From: Victivallales bacterium
Lineage (GTDB): Bacteria > Verrucomicrobiota > Lentisphaeria > Oligosphaerales > Lenti-02
Reading direction: 5' to 3'
NCBI GenBank assembly: GCA_018648945.1
Contig: JABGQJ010000070.1
Coordinates: forward strand, 1-18,481
Length of the DNA stretch: 18,481 nt
This document shows, in pieces, positions 13,544 through 18,481 of this stretch (the first letter of the stretch is position 1; every line of letters starts with the position of its first letter). The notes beneath the pieces were generated by a model, which was given only the letters and a program-made list of their open reading frames with translations, was not told the DNA's origin and ran no database searches. The position numbers and the translations under genes were made by a program.

Positions 13544-15661
13544 TCAGCCCTTGCTCTGGCGCCGTTCCGGCCGATGGGGCTCGAACACGTTCCGCCGTGA
13601 ACGACGCCCACTGGCCAGCGCCTTCGTGACCATCTCGTAGAGCGCCCACTGCGTCCGCACCGGCTTCTCTCCTGCGACCAGACGCTCGTGCCCCCCATCG
13701 GGAAGCAAGCGACGCGCCTTGCACGTGCCTTTGAGGCAGGCTTCGAGGATGCCGATCAACTTCCGTCGACAGCCCAGAGCCTCCACCGGCACCAGCAACT
13801 CCACCCGCCGACGCAGGTTCCGCGGCATCCAGTCGGCACTGGAAATGAACACCCGCTCGTCCCCGCCGTGGTGGAACACGAGGATGCGGGCGTGCTCCAG
13901 GAAGCGGTCCACGATGCTCACCACCTGGATATTCTCGCTCAGCCCCTTCACACCTGGCCGCAGGCAGCAGATCCCACGCACATTCAGCCGGATCTTGACG
14001 CCAGCCTGCGAGGCACGGTAGAGCGCATCAATCACATCGGTATCCGCCAGGGAGTTCATCTTGGCATCGATCCGGCCCTTCTGCCCCTGACGGCGACGCT
14101 CGGTCTCGGCCTCGATAAGCTCGATCAGTTTCTCCCGCAACCCGATGGGCGCCACCGCGAGTCGCCGGAATGCCTGTGGGGTGGAGTAGCCCGCCACGGC
14201 GTTCAGGAACGCCGAACTGTCCGCGCCGAAGTCCTCGTCGCAGGTGAAGAGGCTGATGTCCGAATACAGCTTGGCCGTCCGTTCGTTGTAGTTGCCGGTG
14301 CCGAAATGCATGTAGCGCACGATGCCGCCGGGCTCGCGCCGCACCACCATGCAGATCTTGGCGTGGGTCTTCAGTCCCTTGACGCCGTAGATCACCTGCA
14401 CCCCATCCATCTCCAAGCGACGCGCCCAGTCGATGTTCCTGGCCTCGTCGAACCGGGCCTTCACCTCCACCAACACGGTCACGTATTTGCCGCTGGCTGC
14501 GGCTTGCCGCAGGGCCTCGACGATCGGGCTGTCGCGGCTGGTCCGGTAGAGCACCTGCTTGATGGCCAACACATCCGGATCGCTGGCGGCCTCCCGCAGG
14601 AAACGCAAGACTGGCTCGAAGCTCTCGTACGGGTGGCAGAGCAGGATGTCCGCCTTGGCAATCTGCTGGAACATGGGCAGCGAGGCGTCCACGCTGGGCG
14701 ACGCCTGCGGCGGCATGCCGGCATAGCGCAGCGACTCGTCCGCCTCGATCCCGGCCAGCGCCATGTAGTCGCCCAAACTCACCGGGGCACGAGTGGTGTA
14801 GACCTCTTCGCCGCCCACCCGCAACGCACGGCGCAGGAAGTCGGCCATGGTCTTGGTGGCCTGCGCCTCCATTTCCAAGCGAATGCACTCACTGAAGGTG
14901 CGCGCGTCCAGCACGCCTTCCATCTCGGCCAGCAGATCTGAGGCACCATCCTCGTCCACATTCATCCCGGCATTCCGGGTCACCCGAAACACCACCGCCT
15001 CGGCAACGCGCTCGCCGGGGAACAGTCTATCCGCAAAGATCCGCACCACATCCTCCAGCAGCACGTACCGCCGCGTCCCTTCCCCCGGCAGGGCCACGAA
15101 CCGCTGCAGAGCCCCCCCCAGCGGAATCACCGCATAGCGCGCCCGCCGCTTCGGATCGTCCGCTCGGGGACGTAGGCGGATGGCCATGTGCAGGCCCAGG
15201 TTCGCGACCAGCGGGAAGCGGGCCACGTCAGGCACGGCGGCCGGCGTCACGATGCGCCCGATCTCCTCGTCGAAGACCTGCGAGAGGTACTGCCACTGCT
15301 CGCCGTAGAGATCCCCCGCTACAGCCCGGTAGATCCCTCCCGCAGCCAGCAATGGCTCCAGTTCCTCCAGCAGCACCCGCTCCTGCTCCGCAACCATCTG
15401 GTGGACCCGTTGATGGATCGCCGCCAATTGCTGTTTGGGGGTCAACCCCGACGGATCCAGAGTCGTCCTGCCCTCGCCCGTCAAGAGCCGCAGACCACCC
15501 ACTCGGACCATGAAGAACTCGTCCAAGTTACTGGCGGTGATCGCCAGGAACTTGAGTCGCTCCAAGGCCGGCACCGAGGGATTGGCCGCCTCGTCAAGCA
15601 CCCGCTGATTGAATTCCAGCCAGCTCAGTTCGCGATTCAGGTAGAGGGCTTCTTCGGTCAT
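13544..15661 (-). CDS. ppk1: Polyphosphate kinase 1
   Basis: A 705-residue Ppk1 (E. coli enzyme 688). It reversibly transfers the terminal phosphate of ATP onto inorganic polyphosphate. The N-terminal domain begins LNRELSWLEFNQRVLDEA and SNLDEFFMVRVGGL, both typical of the family. The catalytic half has KTHAKICMVVRRE with His433, the position of the autophosphorylated His435 of E. coli, then YMHFGTGNYNERTAKLYSDI, and DRFLEHARILVFHHGG with His590, matching E. coli His592. SSADWMPRNLRRRVELLVPV follows. All key residues appear present and the gene is intact. It is the last gene of an operon, starting 3 bases after the ppx stop, with only a weak binding site, so translational coupling is likely. 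The enzyme is usually peripheral to the cytoplasmic membrane. Confidence 0.97.
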   Translation of the reverse strand: MTEEALYLNRELSWLEFNQRVLDEAANPSVPALERLKFLAITASNLDEFFMVRVGGLRLLTGEGRTTLDPSGLTPKQQLAAIHQRVHQMVAEQERVLLEELEPLLAAGGIYRAVAGDLYGEQWQYLSQVFDEEIGRIVTPAAVPDVARFPLVANLGLHMAIRLRPRADDPKRRARYAVIPLGGALQRFVALPGEGTRRYVLLEDVVRIFADRLFPGERVAEAVVFRVTRNAGMNVDEDGASDLLAEMEGVLDARTFSECIRLEMEAQATKTMADFLRRALRVGGEEVYTTRAPVSLGDYMALAGIEADESLRYAGMPPQASPSVDASLPMFQQIAKADILLCHPYESFEPVLRFLREAASDPDVLAIKQVLYRTSRDSPIVEALRQAAASGKYVTVLVEVKARFDEARNIDWARRLEMDGVQVIYGVKGLKTHAKICMVVRREPGGIVRYMHFGTGNYNERTAKLYSDISLFTCDEDFGADSSAFLNAVAGYSTPQAFRRLAVAPIGLREKLIELIEAETERRRQGQKGRIDAKMNSLADTDVIDALYRASQAGVKIRLNVRGICCLRPGVKGLSENIQVVSIVDRFLEHARILVFHHGGDERVFISSADWMPRNLRRRVELLVPVEALGCRRKLIGILEACLKGTCKARRLLPDGGHERLVAGEKPVRTQWALYEMVTKALASGRRSRRNVFEPHRPERRQSKG

Positions 15662-15664
15662 CGT

Positions 15665-17266
15665 CTACTCATGGTTGTTGCGCCGAGCCAAAAGCACGCG
15701 GAGGCCAAAGACCTGTTCAAACAGGCTGCTCTTCTCCGCCAAAGCCATCTGCTCGTAGCTGATATCGGTTAGGCCCAGCGCCGTAATCAGCAGGGAATCG
15801 CTGCGACGCTCGAAGTCCAAGCGGGCGATGCGTTGGGTATGGGTTCGTTCCAGAGCATCGGCAACCCGCAGAATCGCGGCCAGCTTGCTCACGGCGATCC
15901 GCTCATCCCGGAGCAGGCTGCTGTAGGCGTCGTGGCTCGCCTTCGGCTCGGCCCGCCGATGGTAGCGGGCAACCTGCGCGACCAGCTCGATGCTGCGCGA
16001 TCCCAACCCGAAGATGTCACTGTTGGCAATCACGTAGTAGGAGTGTTTGTGATGACTCATGTTGCTGATAAACATGCCGACCTCATGCAGAATCGCGGCG
16101 AGGGTGAGGATCAGCTCGTATCTGGCCCCCAACCCATGTTCGTCGCGCAGGAAGCCAAACAGCTTGCGCGCCATCTTTGCCACATGCTCCGCGTGGGATA
16201 TGTCCACTTGGTAGCGACGGGCCAGGAGAACGGCGGAACGGATGATCTGCTTGGTGAATTCACCCTCCCACACCGTGGGTTTGGCCATCTCGGCCAGAAC
16301 CCCGTCGCGCATGGTCAGGGCGGTCACATAGATCCATTTGAGCCCGAACTGCTCGGCGAGCAGAGCATAGGCCAGCAACGCCGGACCGAGAGTCTCCGCC
16401 GCAGGATAGGTCAGATGGTATTGCTGCACCAGCTCGTCCGGCGACACGCCCGCAATCTTCTCCGCCAGAGCCCGCCAACGACGGGTCGAGAGACGAACGT
16501 TCTCGTGCCCAAGCCAGTCAGGGTCGAGCTGGCGAGCCGCAAACCGGGCATCGCCGCCCATCGCCACTAGGCGGACACGGCGGGAATCAGGCAGCTCCGG
16601 GCGCACCGTATCGGCGATCCTTCGGGCCTGGTTCCTGACCAGACTAGGCCAATCACTCTCTGCGGGCTGGCGGTCGCCTTGCCCGTGCCGGACCCGCAAC
16701 GAGCCCAGGCTGTGGGCCTGGGAGAAGAGAACCGTGGGACCACTCAGACCAAGGATCTCCGTCCCTCCCCCCCCGACCTCCACCAGTAGCGCCGCCTCCT
16801 GCGTGGAGAACGGGCGTTTCCCAAGGAAGGGCCGAATGCCAAGGTACGTGAACCGCGCCACCTCGGCGTTGTCCACCACATCCACCTCCAACTTGGTGGC
16901 AATGTAGACGCGGTCAAGAAACGCCTGCCGATTCGACGCCTCGCGCACGGCACTGGTGGCCACCACCCGCACATGCGGGGAATCCACGTCCAGCCGGTAC
17001 TCCTCCAGAATGCGCAGGAAGTTGCGGAGCCCGCCAATGCAGTCCTCAACGGACCCGTGGGCAATCGTGCCACTGGTGAACGCGTCCTTGCCCAAAGTCA
17101 CGCTTTGCTGCAAGGCCTCCAACTCGTGGACTTGCCCATCCTTGGCCACCTGCGCCACCAGCATGCGCATGCTGGTCGCCCCGATGTCGATCACCGCCAA
17201 CGGGGAGTCCGGACTTCCGCCCGTCCCTTCGGCCAGCGCCGCGTGCAACTCCACTTCCTTGACCAT
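15665..17266 (-). CDS. ppx: Ppx/GppA-family exopolyphosphatase with HD domain
   Basis: A 533-residue protein of the ASKHA-fold Ppx/GppA family, which removes terminal phosphate from polyphosphate or hydrolyses pppGpp. Visible motifs: LAVIDIGATSMRM (Asp27) as phosphate loop 1, ATSAVREASNR, and VEVGGGGTEI as the second glycine loop. The C-terminal HD-like domain has HAEHVAKMARKLFGFL, LAAILHEVGMFI, HHKHSYYVIANSDIFG and VARYHRR, all characteristic of long-form Ppx. ATG 17266 follows GGAGG by 5 bases; an upstream in-frame GTG at 17278 would place the start against the preceding stop and lacks a site. It lies 15 bases after the ROK gene and 3 bases before ppk1, so it is the middle gene of an operon. 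Exopolyphosphatase activity is favoured by the ppk1 neighbour, but pppGpp hydrolysis cannot be excluded from sequence. Confidence 0.93.
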   Translation of the reverse strand: MVKEVELHAALAEGTGGSPDSPLAVIDIGATSMRMLVAQVAKDGQVHELEALQQSVTLGKDAFTSGTIAHGSVEDCIGGLRNFLRILEEYRLDVDSPHVRVVATSAVREASNRQAFLDRVYIATKLEVDVVDNAEVARFTYLGIRPFLGKRPFSTQEAALLVEVGGGGTEILGLSGPTVLFSQAHSLGSLRVRHGQGDRQPAESDWPSLVRNQARRIADTVRPELPDSRRVRLVAMGGDARFAARQLDPDWLGHENVRLSTRRWRALAEKIAGVSPDELVQQYHLTYPAAETLGPALLAYALLAEQFGLKWIYVTALTMRDGVLAEMAKPTVWEGEFTKQIIRSAVLLARRYQVDISHAEHVAKMARKLFGFLRDEHGLGARYELILTLAAILHEVGMFISNMSHHKHSYYVIANSDIFGLGSRSIELVAQVARYHRRAEPKASHDAYSSLLRDERIAVSKLAAILRVADALERTHTQRIARLDFERRSDSLLITALGLTDISYEQMALAEKSSLFEQVFGLRVLLARRNNHE

Positions 17267-17281
17267 GTTTCCCTCCACCCG

Positions 17282-18274
17282 TTAGGCCTTGCCTGATCCC
17301 ACTTGGGCTTCGGCCCAAGCCGCTGCCCCAAGCACCGACGCATCGTCACCCAGAGCCGCAGCCCGGACGGCGAACGCCTTGCTGAAGACGGGCATCGCCC
17401 GCTCGCGCGCCGCCGACCGGACCTCGTCGACGATCAGCTTGGACATGGCCTCCACCAGACCGCCCCCCAGCACGACCACGTCCGGGGCCATCAAGTTCAC
17501 CACGTCGCCAACCACGCTGCCGATCAGTCTGGACGCATGACGGACAATGTGCTCAACCGCCTGGTCCCCCGCCTTGATGGCCCGGGCCAGAGTGCCGCTC
17601 CGAATATTGCTCAGATCCATGCCCGCCTCCTTGAGCAAACAGGGCGCCTCGCCTCGATACGCCGCCGTTGCAGCAGCCGACGCGATGGCCAGACGACTGG
17701 CCACGGCCTCCAGGCAACCCGTGCGACCACAGCCACACAGGGGACCGTCCGGAACGGCCTGCATATGGCCAATCTCGAATGCCGAACCCGTCTTGCTGCG
17801 GATGAGCTTCCCTTCGTACACGCACCCACCCCCAATTCCCGTACCGGGAAAGACCCCGACCGCGCAGTGCGCGCCCCGCGCCGCCCCAAAGCGGAACTCG
17901 CCATAGACACCGGAATCCACATCGTTCATGATGAATGCCGGACAGCCAAACGTGTCCTGCAACGTGTCCCTCAACGGGACATCCCGCCAACCGAGGTTCG
18001 GCGTATCGAGCAAGATGCCCTTCTCTAGATCCAGCGGCCCGGGACAACCGATGCCGATGCCTGCCACCGCATCTCGAGTCAGCTTGGCATCCGTCAGCGC
18101 TTCGTCGATCGTGGCGATGATCCGCGCCACACCGGCTTCCATGCCATCCTGGCCCTTCGTTCGCCGCCGCCGCTTGCCGACCACCTTGCAGTCCGCATCA
18201 AACACCACCGCGAGCATTTTCGTGCCGCCGAGATCAAAGCCAACCCAGTGTTTACTCGTTGAGCGCTTGGCCAC
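17282..18274 (-). CDS. ROK-family sugar kinase, probable glucokinase
   Basis: A 330-residue ROK kinase (repressor, ORF, kinase family, kinase branch without a DNA-binding domain). The phosphate loop is VGFDLGGTK (Asp14-Lys19); the catalytic base is Asp118 in FIMNDVD; FPGTGIGGG (142-150) binds phosphate; and EIGH (His170) with CGCGRTGCLE (Cys180, Cys182, Cys187, Glu189) forms the usual ROK zinc site. The ADP-side loop is VVLGGGL. The usual NDANAAA segment here reads NDVDSGVYGE. The start is GTG with GGAG about 10 bases upstream. It heads an operon with ppx and ppk1. Glucose is the likeliest substrate; other hexoses or amino sugars are possible. Polyphosphate glucokinases also belong to the ROK family, which makes the phosphate donor an open question. 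Confidence 0.93.
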   Translation of the reverse strand: MAKRSTSKHWVGFDLGGTKMLAVVFDADCKVVGKRRRRTKGQDGMEAGVARIIATIDEALTDAKLTRDAVAGIGIGCPGPLDLEKGILLDTPNLGWRDVPLRDTLQDTFGCPAFIMNDVDSGVYGEFRFGAARGAHCAVGVFPGTGIGGGCVYEGKLIRSKTGSAFEIGHMQAVPDGPLCGCGRTGCLEAVASRLAIASAAATAAYRGEAPCLLKEAGMDLSNIRSGTLARAIKAGDQAVEHIVRHASRLIGSVVGDVVNLMAPDVVVLGGGLVEAMSKLIVDEVRSAARERAMPVFSKAFAVRAAALGDDASVLGAAAWAEAQVGSGKA

Positions 18275-18396
18275 AGGTCAGTGTCTCCATGGGGGTGGGA
18301 AGTCTGGCAGAGTGGTCCTCGACGGAATATCGCCCCTCCAAACAAAAGGGACACATCCAGCGTGTGAGAATCTGGTCAGGCAGCGAAGGTCCCTCA
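18275..18396 (-). other. Leader region upstream of the ROK-ppx-ppk operon
   Basis: 122 bases between the stop of the preceding minus-strand gene and the ROK start. It contains an AT-richer patch around 18325-18350 (GATATT on the minus strand), but I cannot match a convincing -35 element at proper spacing. No strong hairpin with a T-tract is present, so readthrough from the upstream gene is possible. Confidence 0.4.
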
Positions 18397-18480
18397 CTAC
18401 AATGCATACGGAGCGCGAGAGGGACGGCTCAACAGCCGGTTGGCGCCCGCGTCTTCCACAAACACCTCGCCTGTGGGATC
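18397..18480 (-). CDS. C-terminal fragment, possibly Gfo/Idh/MocA-family oxidoreductase
   Basis: On the minus strand one frame is open from the window edge to TAG at 18397-18399 and gives 27 residues, containing GEVFVEDAGANRLLSRP and ending SRAPYAL. The pattern of an acidic residue, ANxLLxRP and a terminal RAPxxL resembles the tail of many Gfo/Idh/MocA-type sugar dehydrogenases, but a 27-residue match by eye is weak evidence. The gene would lie upstream of and in line with the ROK kinase, 122 bases away. Confidence 0.5.
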   Translation of the reverse strand, partial: DPTGEVFVEDAGANRLLSRPSRAPYAL

Positions 18481-18481
18481 C

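Overview
The window is GC-rich bacterial DNA, tightly packed with carbohydrate-active and polyphosphate genes. A large C39-peptidase/GLUG-repeat surface protein, a GH29 fucosidase, a very large heparinase II/III-like protein paired with a LamG-like protein, and the mixed gene order together suggest a polysaccharide-degrading member of the PVC group (Planctomycetota, Verrucomicrobiota, Lentisphaerota or Kiritimatiellota). This placement is an inference from gene content; no rRNA or other phylogenetic marker is present.

Layout. (1) 1-195 is the 3' end of an unrecognised gene on the + strand. (2) 391-3633 (-) encodes an exported protein with a papain-like C39-type peptidase domain, twelve GLUG-type repeats and a duplicated C-terminal domain. 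(3) 3640-4731 is a rearranged region. The promoter and 5' part of the fucosidase gene are tandemly duplicated. The upstream copy is a broken pseudogene whose interior was replaced by a ~527-bp insert carrying a four-helix membrane protein ORF and bounded by quasi-palindromes. (4) 4732-6522 (+) is the intact GH29 alpha-L-fucosidase. (5) 6508-6631 is a perfect 62-bp tandem repeat between convergent genes that also supplies both of their stop codons. (6) 12800-6619 (-) is a two-gene operon: a membrane-anchored multi-domain LamG/concanavalin-like protein, then a secreted heparinase II/III-like protein, overlapping by GTGA. (7) 12932-13444 (+) is a small helical lipoprotein with a clear promoter and a strong intrinsic terminator. 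(8) 18274-13544 (-) is an operon of a ROK sugar kinase, a Ppx/GppA exopolyphosphatase and polyphosphate kinase Ppk1. (9) 18397-18480 (-) is the C-terminus of a further gene, possibly a Gfo/Idh/MocA oxidoreductase.

How the genes may work together. The fucosidase and the heparinase-like/LamG pair look like parts of a module for a fucosylated, possibly uronate-containing, polysaccharide: lyase outside the cytoplasmic membrane, fucosidase without a recognisable signal peptide. The kinase/Ppx/Ppk operon links synthesis and breakdown of polyphosphate to sugar phosphorylation. The strongest candidates for a second look are the rearranged fucosidase region (duplication, promoter capture and palindromic junctions), the stop-codon-carrying tandem repeat, the peptidase-GLUG architecture and the kinase-polyphosphate operon. 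I found no defence system, CRISPR array, transposase, tRNA or rRNA.
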